NCBI GenBank assembly: GCA_027625915.1
Contig: JANTQA010000026.1
Span: forward strand, 4,154,001 to 4,218,000
DNA from: Anaeramoeba flamelloides
Taxonomy: Eukaryota; Metamonada; Anaeramoebidae
Length of the DNA: 64,000 nt
Direction: 5' to 3'
In this document: positions 33,953 through 44,600 of the stretch, in pieces
Layout of the letters: each line of letters starts with the position of its first letter
How positions within the stretch are numbered: the first letter of the stretch is position 1
Program-made: the position numbers and the translations under genes
The notes under the pieces: model-generated
What the model was told of the DNA's origin: nothing
Seen by the model: only the letters and a program-made list of their open reading frames with translations
Databases searched by the model: none

Positions 33953-35226
33953 GGAATACAAAAAGTATGAGAAAACAATAAATATTTTTTTTTTCCATTT
34001 TAAATGATTATTAATGACACTATTAAGCCAACTATTAATCAAAATTAGATAGTTCTTTATTTCTCAAATGATTTTTTTTATTATTTTATTTTTAATTTAT
34101 CTGAAAAAGTGTAAAAAACAAAAGAGACAAAGTTTATTATTTTTTCCCTTTTCTCTGCAATACTATTAAAAAAGATTCGAAAACAGCCAATGGTAGCCAA
34201 ACCGATATTGGTTAGATTTTCAAAATAGTACTCGTGCACTCCTAATTAAAGACCAAAGCAGAACAAAAATCAATGATTAAAAAATGAAATATTAATTCTC
34301 GTAAATATTTTTGTTGTTGAGTTAGTCTGACATCCAACTCACTTTGGAACAAGTACCTCTTATTTCTGAAACGGTACTTTCAATAATAATTGCAAAAACA
34401 AAATAAAATAATCAAAAAAATAACAATATCGTAATTGGCTTTTGTTTTGTTTTGGAACCACCTTTTTGTTTTGTTCACTTTACTTTTGCAAATGATCTTG
34501 GTTTTTACTCTTTCGAAAAAATAAAGTAAAAAAAAACAATACTGATGTTTGAAATCAATGAGAAAATAATTATCATTTCACTTTCCGTCTTCTTCATATA
34601 ATAAATTTCAAAGAAATAGAATGTAATTTGTTTGTGTTGTTAATTTATTTGTTCAGTTCTTTTTTTGTTGTACACATTGAGTAAACTCAGAATCCTCAAT
34701 GAAAGTCAGATTTCAAGAATTGAAAAAACGAGAATTTGCTGAAATTCAGGTTTTACAAAAAAACAAAAAATAACACAAAATTCATCTTTCTAAATAGACT
34801 TTTATGGTCATGTCTTCTCTTTTTGAATGATGATTATTGAAAAATCAACCCCTTCTATTTGGCAAAAATTTTAGAGTTGGTAGTTAAGTTATCTATGAAA
34901 GATTAAAATCTCAAAAAAGGTGCTAAAAAAACATTTAGTTTTTGATTTTTTCCTTGAGAAATTCATTTGGTAATTTTAATTTTGAATTTTCTCCTCAAGA
35001 TTTTGTTCCTTAAAACTCATAGTTATTGTTCAATTCTGGATTAAATAACCATTTCTGGTGTAATATGAACAGTTTCCAATCTGCTATTTTCTGGTAAAAA
35101 TCGTCAATTCTTTACTTAAAAACTAAGTCAATATAGTATTTAGAATAGGCAATTTTGCTGTCATCAAGATTTTTTTTTCGATTCCATTTATGTGAGTTAT
35201 TTTTTAAAAAAATTTGTATAATTATA
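33953..35226. other. Intergenic stretch, nothing recognised
   Basis: AT-rich DNA with no convincing frame. It may hold unseen 5' exons of the DBF4-like gene. Confidence 0.4.
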
Positions 35227-35449
35227 GCCAGTTCTACTTTTCAGACACAAATTTTCAACAGAATTTTAAGACACTAAAAAATCTCGAAATAAAGCACAAA
35301 ATTCAAATTCTTAAATTAAGGCACAACATTCACATTATAGTAAAATAATTTGTGAAAAAAAAAATAAAAAAGGATACTCAAAAATTTGTGATTTTTTTAT
35401 TGCCTTAAATTTCATTGAAAGTTTGTGCCTTAAAAGTGGAATTTATTAT
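35227..35449. mobile_element. MITE family M5, degraded copy
   Basis: It matches 53686-53882 and 55479-55674 (CTTTTAAGGCACAAA, AAATTTCATTGAAAGTTTGT, GCCTTAAAAGTGGAA) with many differences. TA lies at the left end. Confidence 0.6.
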
Positions 35450-35640
35450 AATCCTTAAAAGTGTTTGAATCATATTTTAACTTTTTAAAAAAAAATATTA
35501 AATAAAAAAAGAGAGAAAAAAGAAAGAAACCAAACAATATAATAAAACAACCAAATTTTAAAGATTTTTTTTTTTTTTTTTTTTGATACCTAATTACAAC
35601 CTGAGTCATACTAATTAGGAAAAAAATAATTTATTTTTTT

Positions 35641-36256
35641 TTTTATATTGTTTAAGGGAGAAGTTTTTAATTCGTCTTGTTTGCCGTTAGGTTTTTTTTA
35701 ATTTTTGTTTTGATTAGAAAATCTATTGATTTTCGAAACAAAAACAAAAAGTGAAAAAAACCGCCGTTAGCTTTTCCAGAATTTAAAAGAATTGAGTAAA
35801 ATCTTTGATTTTTCTCTATTCTTTTGAATTCTGGAAAAGCTAGGCACTCTACGACACTTCACGTTAGTTTTTTTTTAATTTGAGAAATAAAACGAAAATT
35901 TAAATAAATTTTCGGTTTATTTCTCAAATCAAAAAAAAAAAACGTGTTAGCTTTTCCAGGATTTAAAAGAATTGTGTAAAATCAAAGAGTTTACTCAATT
36001 CTTTTGAATTCTGCAAAACTGCTGTTAGATAATCTTGGGTTTTCTGTTTTATTTGGAAAATTAATAGATTTTCGTTAGGTTTTTTTTACTTTAGAAATAA
36101 ACAGAAAATTTTAATAAATTTTCGGTTTATTTCTAAAGTAAAAAAAACCTAGAACACTTCACAAATAAAACAGAAAACCTCAAGAAAGCCTAGTTACTCT
36201 ACGGCACTTTCCTACAGCACTTGACAGCACAACCCTAATTCCTAAATGTTTATTCA
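35641..36256 (-). mobile_element. LINE 3'-end insertion holding a palindrome array
   Basis: The outer parts (TTTAAGGGAGAAGTTTTTAA ... TTGTTTGCC and TAATTCCTAAATGTTTATTC) match the 3' UTR of the LINE at 24543-26123 (TTTAAGGGAGGAGTTATTGA, ATTTGCCC, GAATTCCTAAATTTTTATTT). The palindrome array sits between them. Imperfect direct repeats of about 20 bp (35618-35637 and 36257-36276) flank the whole, as expected for a heavily 5'-truncated LINE insertion. Confidence 0.65.
35683..36232. repeat. Modular palindrome array, copy 3
   Basis: In order it contains a type-B-like hairpin, type A (35773-35842), GGCACTCTACGACACTTCAC, type B (about 35872-35944), type A (about 35948-36018), a type-C segment (CTTGGGTTTTCTGTTTTATT), type B (about 36078-36152) and GTTACTCTACGGCACTTTCC. 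Type-B hairpins here are near perfect: TTTACTTTAGAAATAAAC pairs with its inverse across an AATTT loop. Confidence 0.82.
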
Positions 36257-36364
36257 GGAAAAAATAATTTCTTTTTCAAATTTTATCAAAAAACATTCCA
36301 TATTAATTCAACAAAATTCTTCTATTTTTTTATATCTTATTCTTCTATTTTGTATTAAAAAAAG

Positions 36365-37014
36365 ATCACAATGGTTCTTTTGAAAAAAAGAGTTCAAAAT
36401 TAGGAGAGGGGACAAGAGCAAATATAATAATAAGTTCCAAAAAAAAAACAAATGATAGATCAAATAAGCATCATCATAATCAACGATCCAAAAAATATTA
36501 TAAAAAATTGAGAAAAATACGAGAGCATTGTAAATATCCATTTATTTTGATTGAGGACACCTCCTTGTTATTTAAATCATCAAGCAAGATATTTAAAAAA
36601 ATTAGGATACCAAGTTCAAGAAGCTTTTTCAAAAAAAGATCAAGGCCATTAAATCCAAATTATTCATTAAAAATGCTAAATGAAAAAAAAAAACAAAAAA
36701 AACCTAAAAAAAGGAAAGCAGTAAAAGGAAGTGGTAATTGTAGAATTTGTGGGAAAAAATATACAGATTTAGATAAGCATATCCAAACTAAGCTCCATCG
36801 AAATTTTGCTCAAGATAACGAGAATTATTATGAAATAGATTTATTATTTAAGAAAATCGGAAATAAAAACGTAAAAAATAATTTAAGCGAAGATTCTGGA
36901 TCATACTCAAGCTCAAGATCAAGTGCGTACTCAAACTCAAGCTCAAGATCAAGATCAAGTTCAGAGTCTTCTTCAACAGGTTATGGGCCTAAATCTGGAA
37001 CGGAGTCGGATTAA
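36365..37014 (+). CDS. DBF4: Dbf4-type zinc-finger protein, 3' exon
   Basis: The frame is open from 36307. The likely acceptor is the AG at 36363-36364 after a pyrimidine tract, giving phase 1. Residues YPFILIEDTS match Dbf4 motif M (PF.K.EDTS). GNCRICGKKYTDLDKHIQTK, then LHRNFAQDNENYYEIDLLFK, is the Dbf4 CCHH zinc finger (motif C), with Cys-x2-Cys and His-x5-His ligands present. The tail is an S/R/Y-rich stretch ending SGTESD. Dbf4 binds and activates Cdc7 kinase to fire replication origins. N-terminal BRCT-like exons must lie upstream but were not seen. A LINE scrap and palindrome array occupy 35641-36256, just before this exon. The zinc-finger match is strong. Confidence 0.8.
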
Positions 37015-37559
37015 GATGTAATTTTATTAAAGCAATTTAATGTTAATATCTATTATATTCTTTAAAAACTAATTTTAATGGAATTAGCAAAAAAGAAGAA
37101 GAATGATAATCGAATAATAAACAAACAAAAAATTAAAAATTATTAAATTCTAAATTTTTTATTTTAATGTTTCGGATATGGGTTTGATGAAAGAGTATAT
37201 TTATTCATTGGCACAATATTTTTTTTTTTTATTTTTTTATCTTTTTCTTTTCTCTTATTGGAAAGAAAAAGATGGTAATTCAAAATATAAATTATTTATC
37301 AAAAACAAGTTAAATCCATTTTACAAAAAAAAAAAAATGAACAATATAATATTTGAACGGAACTTTTCACCAATCAAATTATTTATCAAAAAAATTAGTT
37401 CATTTCAAAAGATATTTTAATGTCACATCGAAAATTTGTTTTGTAGATTGAATATCATTTCAATATTAATTTATATTTGATGATTAAAAATCTATGTTAC
37501 AAAAATAAGAATTTATTAATTGAGAAAAAAATTAGACTTGAAAAGAAAATTTTTTCATA
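37015..37559. other. Intergenic stretch, nothing recognised
   Basis: The short open frame at 37178-37420 is F/K/N-rich and has no family features. Confidence 0.4.
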
Positions 37560-38170
37560 ATCCAGCCATTATTATTATTAGGCAATTATTATCTAGCTTC
37601 CCAGAAAAGCCTTTGAAAAAATCAAACCTTATTGGAAAGGATTGATTCTTGGTTTTCAGACAAAATTTATAATTAAGGATCTGATTCGGTAATATTTTAA
37701 AATTCCCAACAATAGGAAATTAAATAAGCTATTTCCAAGAAAGTGGGGCAAATTTATTTTAAAATATATTTATATAACCCATTCTTCAAAAAAGTATTTA
37801 AATATATAAAATCATTAACCACCATTTATAGATTCTTGATAATAATTCAATTTGTTTTCTTAGTGTTGTATTGCATAAAAAAAATATATTAAAATTTCTG
37901 ATCTCGATTTTATCTGATATTTTTTTATGTGCGAAAATTGGTGTTTATTATCTTCTTTTTGATCGAAAAAATCATTTTCATAACTTGTTTAATCTCAACA
38001 AAATTTACCATATAATGGAAAAACTTCTAAATGCATTTTATTGTTTAAAAAATCATTTGTACCCTTTCCATATTTCCGATTTTTTATTGAAATTAGTCGT
38101 ACCTTGCTTTAACCAAAAAAAGTACTATTTTTTTTTTCATTTTTTGGGAATATTTCAACTAACATTTTTT
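37560..38170 (+). repeat. Tandemly duplicated segment, unit 1
   Basis: The blocks AATAAGCTATTTCCAAGAAA, ATTTATTTTAAAATAT, ATAATTCAATTTGTTTTCTT, GTTTAAAAAATCATTTGTAC and TATTTTTTTTTTCATTTTTT recur in order in 38560-39090. The open frames inside (37871-38185) show no domain. Confidence 0.5.
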
Positions 38171-38559
38171 GAGTTAAATACTTAAGTAGTTGATTCAATT
38201 GGTATTAATATTAAACTTAATTTGGTATTGTTGATTAATGATTACCATCAATAACAAAGATTTTTTTTTATGAAACGTAAAAAAAATGCCCAATTTTTTT
38301 GGAAATACCTTAGTTCTTCTGGATCAAAAGAGATAAAGAACAAAGAATCACAATGTTCTAACCCGTATATCCACCATAGTGGATTTGTTATTTCGAACTT
38401 AAAAAGAAAAAAAAAACACCAGTTCAACTTATTTAAGGAATATTATTCAATTCATATATTTAGCAACAAAATATAGAAAGTGATTGTTTAAAAACGGAAA
38501 AAAAAAAAATTATTTTTAGAAGATAAAATATAAACTTATGATTTCAAGTCTATTGTAAC

Positions 38560-39090
38560 AATTGAAGAGCCTTTTGGAAAATAAAATTACAACAGAAAGT
38601 AAATAAGGAATATCCATATTTTATACTCCATGAGGGTTCTAATAAGCTATTTATAAAAAAGTCAGGCAAATATATTTTAAAATTTCTTTATTATGTAGAA
38701 TTTGTATATTACCTTTTAAATAACCAAAATTGTATTATTTGTCAGTAATTGTTTTTTTTTATAATAATTCAATTTATTTATTAACAAGCCATTATTTTAA
38801 TAAAATAAATTTCACTTTCCTAATCTCAATTTAAAAATGAGTATTTTTTGGTTTCTTACAATTGATGGATATTTTTTTTTTTTTTTTGATTTGTCAAATT
38901 GTTTTCAGAAGTGGTTTTATCTTGTTCTACATTTAAAAAAAACCTTAAAAGATTCGAAAAGCTTTTTAATGTTTTAAAAAATCATTTTTATCCTTATCTA
39001 AATTATTGTCTATTTTTTATTGAAATGTAACAGGTCTTGTTTTGTACTAAAAAAGTGTTTATATTTTATTTTTTGGAAATATTTTGATGG
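38560..39090 (+). repeat. Tandemly duplicated segment, unit 2
   Basis: This is the diverged direct copy of 37560-38170, about 1 kb downstream (AATAAGCTATTTATAAAAAA, TATATTTTAAAATTTC, TTTTAAAAAATCATTTTTAT). Confidence 0.5.
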
Positions 39091-41480
39091 GGATAGTTCG
39101 AAATACAAATTATATTTAATATATATTCGCCCAGTTAGTCTTGATATTCTTCTTTTTATTATATTACCAATTTAGGAATAGAAAAACTTGAAAAGAAATA
39201 TTTTTTGAAAAAAACAAATGCCATAACAAGACAACGAAAAGTTTTTCAAAAAAAAATCTCTAAATTTTGTATTTTTGAAATACACTCATATAAACAACAT
39301 TATTATACATTACAATTTTCAAAAAGGTTTACCGCTTTAATAGGTATTAATAGGAATTGAAAAAAAAATGAAATTTTTCAGTAATATTTTTTTCATTTTT
39401 AATTGTAAAATTTTTGAATTTTTTATTTGACTTAGTGATGAGATAATTTTCAAGTATTTTTTTAATAATCTAAAAAGAATCATATTTTTTCAATTTTAAA
39501 ATAAAATCAAAATATTTCAATCAAAAGATATCGCTAAATTAAATTGAAAATCTGATTTTTTTATCTCTTTTTGGAATATTTTTTATCATTTTATTTTTTT
39601 TTTTTCATTTTTGAGTTTTTATATACATTCCCGATTGTTTTCTGCAAATTTTTTTAACATTTATTCTTTTTTCAATCTTAATTTTCAATCAAAAATTAAT
39701 TCATTTCAACTTTTATCTTTAAAAAAATACCCCAAAAATAGGTTTTTTTGTCAAAAGTCGATATTTTGAAAAGGGGGGTATTTGGATTTTCATGAGTTTA
39801 AAAGTTATCCTTTTTTTAATTACATAAATTTATGATAACTTTGAAAAAATAATTTAGAAAAGAAGTATATCTGAAATCTAATATATTGTTTTGGCTAACT
39901 TTAATTTTTGGTGTTTAAATTTTCCTTGTAGTGACTTTTTTTAGAACTACCTTAAAATATTAAAAGAAAAGAAAAAATTCAAATAATTACATATTGAAGG
40001 AAAATTATAAACTTCAATTTGTGTTTTTTTTTTTGGATTTAGTGAAACTATTTATTGATCGAAAAAGTTAAATAAATGTAGAAAATTTTTCGGCATATTT
40101 AGATATCACATATTATTATCATTCTATTTAACTATCAAGATAATTTTGTAGTATATTTGTATTCTCATCTTATCCTTGAGAATACTTGAAAACAAAGTAG
40201 AATGATTAACCAGTTGGAACTTTTATATTTTTGAAAATTTTTCAGGGCAAATTTCGAATTGTGTTTTATTTGGTGAAAAATATAGCATTTTCCAAACTAA
40301 AACAAATGTTTGCAAAAAATACCAAAATTTGAAATTTTTCAAGTTCTTTAAACTTATCATTATTTAAAGACTCTCATTCATATTGTAGATAAAAGTAATT
40401 GTAACAAAACAAAAAATAAAGATAAGCCTTCAACATGGGGAAAAAAAGTGAAACAAGAAAAAAAAAGTTGTAAAACGATTTTAATTGGGAACCTTACTGA
40501 AAACAAAAAGTAAATTCAATAAATAGAACAGACAAATGAAATTAAAAGAATAATAACCCATCAGATGTAATTTCAATCAAGCCCAGCAAACAAAATTTAA
40601 ATCTATTTTTCTTACAAAAATCACAAGTGTTAGTGTGGCTTTGAAGATCCACAAAAATAGTCAAATTTTTTAATGGTTGAATAGTCAACTAAAAACCCCA
40701 TTACAAAAGATAGATTCTGAAAAACTGTTATTGTATTGAATACTTCATTTTGTCTATATTTATTTATTTATTCTTTTTTTCATTGATCAGGGTTTTTTGT
40801 TTTCAGTAATTTCCCCAATTAAAAATTGTGTTTCACTTTTTTTTTCTTGTTTCAATTTTATTCCAAATTGTAATATTTAAAATGAGAAGAAAAAAAGTGT
40901 TTATTATAACATATCCTGTACGAAATTTGGAGAACTATTATTTTGGAAAGTGGCTTTAACTTTTATTCTTTTTAAAACTCTTTCATTTCTTTTGTTTTTG
41001 AAATCTTTACAATAATTATTGATCGTTTATGATCATAACTTGTTCTTGAATTATTTTTTTAAACTTGTTTTTCTTCTTTCAAGTTTTTTATCAAAATAAA
41101 ACAACATCAAACTATAAAAAAAAAAGAAATCGTTTTTTCAAAAAAATGGTTGTGATTGAAAAAGGAAATATTTTACTTGTTAGGTTTGAAACTCTTCAAC
41201 TACCTATTATAGAATTCCTTTTTCAAACATCTTAAATCACCTTATTAAAAAGGACTATTAAACTTTGAATTATCAAAGACACCCCACTTTTTTGACCTAC
41301 ACCTTAGGGAAAAGAATTTGGTTTTTTTAGAAAGAACTGTTGAAAAAAAAGAACAAAAGCCTATAATTTCAAATTCTCATTTTTTCGAGATCAGGCAAAC
41401 AAATTAGTTGATTGAAGATAATAAATTTGACTTTCGCAACACAAAAAAAAAAATCACATGACTTTAGCAAATCTTATCAC
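39091..41480. other. Long intergenic stretch, nothing recognised
   Basis: AT-rich DNA without coding frames above chance or a repeat partner that I could see. Confidence 0.4.
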
Positions 41481-41483
41481 CCT

Positions 41484-41490
41484 TATAAAG
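41484..41490 (+). promoter_or_regulatory. Possible TATA box of the Sec7 gene
   Basis: TATAAAG within CCTTATAAAGGATTAG, 119 bp upstream of the Sec7 gene ATG. In DNA this AT-rich a match is weak evidence. Confidence 0.25.
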
Positions 41491-41608
41491 GATTAGGGAT
41501 TGTCTGAAAACTTTAAAAGGTCACAAATCTTTTTCCAAATCTCAACATTTTCTCAACGGTGAGTGATTATTTATAGTGAATAATCAAAAGGATTTCATTT
41601 TTTTAACA

Positions 41609-44600
41609 ATGATAAACTTACATTTACCAAAAGGATATAAACTTACAAACCAAGTTGAAGCGAAAATAACTGAAAACGGAACCGTTTATTGTATTCCTGT
41701 CTCGTCTAGAAACAACAATGCTAAATCAAAAAAGAAATCTGTGCTAGTTGTTCATAATCTTTCTTATTCTGGTTGGGAAAACTTTCAAAAAACACAAAAA
41801 GAAATAAAAAACAAAGAACAATCGAAGAAAAAAATGGCAAAAAAGGGGAACAATGGTAAAAAAAAAGACAAAACAAAACAAAAAAATCTAATCTTGGTAA
41901 GTGACAGCGGTGAAAAAAAAAAAGAAAAAACTAGTGAATCAAAAGAATCGATCAAAAAACGATCAGCCAAGCTGTTTAATAATGGCAACTATCTTGGATC
42001 TTTTGATCTTTTAGTAGAATCTGGGATGATTAAGGCAAATTATCGTCAAATTGCTGAATTTGTTTATCATACAAAAAATTTAGATCTCGTCCACAAAGGA
42101 AGTTTTTTAAGCTCAGAGTAAGTTATTTGTTTTTCAAATACCTTTTTTTTTTTTTTTATGAAGAAGAATCAATTTAAAAAAAATTCAAGGAATTGCCCAT
42201 GCATAAAGTACTATTAATATTTTATGGTTTGTTCAGATTACATTACTTTTATAACTAACAACGTATTTATTGACTTTAAAGAATGTCAAGTTTATAGATC
42301 TTGTTAAAAATTTAAAATTTAGGTTTTTTTTTCAAACAGTTGCTGTAGTTTGGATAAAAGCTATATTTCTCACCATAAAAACCAAATTCAAAATTTGCCT
42401 TGAAAAGTTTCGAAAATCAAAATTTACTTTAGTGCTCGTTCTATCCAAATTATTTTCAATCACCATATACTGTTAATTGTAAAATAAATGGATCAAAATT
42501 TTCATTCAGTTTTCCAAAATAATCACATTCCAAGAATTAAAACAAATCACAAAAGTCCCCAATTCTATGAACTGAAATCAATTATTTAAATTGATTTATG
42601 GAATTAAAAATTCGAAATGTTACATAGATTAAAATCTTTTTTTGGAAAGCTGAATGAAAATTTTGATCCATTTATTTTGCAACAAATAGTAGTTTACTTT
42701 GGGTTTACCAATACTGATAAATTCAAATAAATTGAATAAAATTTTTAGTTCCTTTTTCCATTTTTCTAATCTTTTTGCTCAACTTTTAAAACAACTCAAG
42801 AGGAAGAATCTTTTGCAAGATCAGCCAATTTTAAAAAGTTTCTAAACATTTGAATGAATAAAATTTTTTATTCAAAGCTTGTATAAACAAATTTGTAAAA
42901 TGGAAAATAAAGTAAAAATTTTTAGATATTTAAATGAATTTTATCAGTATAATGGAAAATAATTTGTACAGTTAAACAGAATGATAAAAAAATCGATAAA
43001 AAATTTACCTTAATTTTGTTCGAACATTCATTAAATTTAGAAGATCAATAAATGTTTTCATTTAAATCCTGAAAAACCATTTAAATTTGTAATCTTCTCA
43101 GGTCCCTAAATTGGCATTCTTTTAAATCATTTTTGTTGGTTAAGGTATTGTATTTCGATCCCGACAGGGCATAAAATATGAATTGTACTTAATGTTTGTG
43201 AAAATCAAACAATTCCAAACCAATCCCTTTTTTTTTCTTCCCCATTGACCAAATATATTGGGTTTATTTAAAGATAATTTATATGAGGGACATAGAATTT
43301 TTTTGGTTATTAAATTGAATTACTGTTAAAATTCAGAAAAATATTAAAAAAATTACAAGTTCTGTTTCTTTTTTTGTAAATTTCAAAACTTTATTTTCAA
43401 AACATTTCATATCAAAGTAAATTTCAAAAAGCCAAAACTCAAAAAGTTTTATTTATTGATGGAAGAAGTGTAAATTACACTCTAGATGTCCTTTTACTTA
43501 AATTTCCTCAAAGGTAATTTAAAGTGTAAAATCATTGATTTCACGATTGTTCAAGGAAAAGACACACCCAATTTTTTTTATGTTTAAAAAGCAAAAGAAA
43601 AAAATTGAAAAGGAAAAAGGAAAAAAGAAAAAGAAATTTAAAAAGGGTTTATAAGAAGCAATTGATAAAAAATCCAAAAAAAAAAAACCAATGCTATCTT
43701 TAATTAAGGACCCCCAAAATCACAGCCACGATACTTTTGGTTGATTTAATAATTTGATAATTGATCATGAATGTTCACTTTTTATTCGTTGTTTAAGTTG
43801 TTGTAATTTCTTTTTTTTTTTTTGATCTTATTTGCTTTAAACCTTTGGTCATTTTTAGGCCTTTGCTTTTTTGTTTTTATTTTCAAGTTACATATACTTT
43901 CATGTTTCAGTTTCACATTATTAGCTAGTAACCACTTGATCTTTTTCCTTTGTAACTCTTATTCCCAATATAAAGAAGATTCAGCCAGCGAAAAAATGGA
44001 AAAAATGGAAAAAAATAAAAACTCAAAAAGTTTTTTAATACTGTTTGCATTTAAACTAATAAAATTCTTTAATCAAAACAAGTTAAAAAAATTCGAAAAA
44101 AGTAAAATTGAACAAAAAATTTGAAAAAAATTTTTTGAATTTATCAGTATTGTCAATTTTGGTCTGAAAACAATCTAAATTTATTTTTCACAGTTTTACA
44201 AGAAATTCTGTGAATTTTGAAAATGGTAAAAGTTTATTGTTTTGATTTAATGAAGTGCCGAGAATTCTATTTTAGTACTAATGACTAATCAATATTTAAG
44301 GTGAATATCTTTTCCTCGTATAATTTTAAAATGGTATCACAAAATATTTTCAAAAAAATATTAATAGTAATTTGTGAAAATCACAAACTCAGAAAGTTTA
44401 CAAAAAAACTTTACAACGTAAACAGATCAATTTTATGAGGATTTATTAAAGCACCAAGTTTCACTTTTTGAAAATGACTTTAAGCAATATCCCAATTTAA
44501 ATCAATAAATAATACATTACAATGTCTAAGTCTCTGAAAAGCGGCTTTCATATAGTGGCAATAAGCTTTGATGCAATTGCAGCCACTTAAAATAAATTAG

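Noticed and set aside
37178-38476. Three short frames after DBF4
   Set aside because: No family features; they overlap a diverged tandem repeat and are F/K/N-rich.
43822-44124. A 100-codon plus-strand frame
   Set aside because: It lies mostly in the M3 repeat copy; the same region in other copies is not open.
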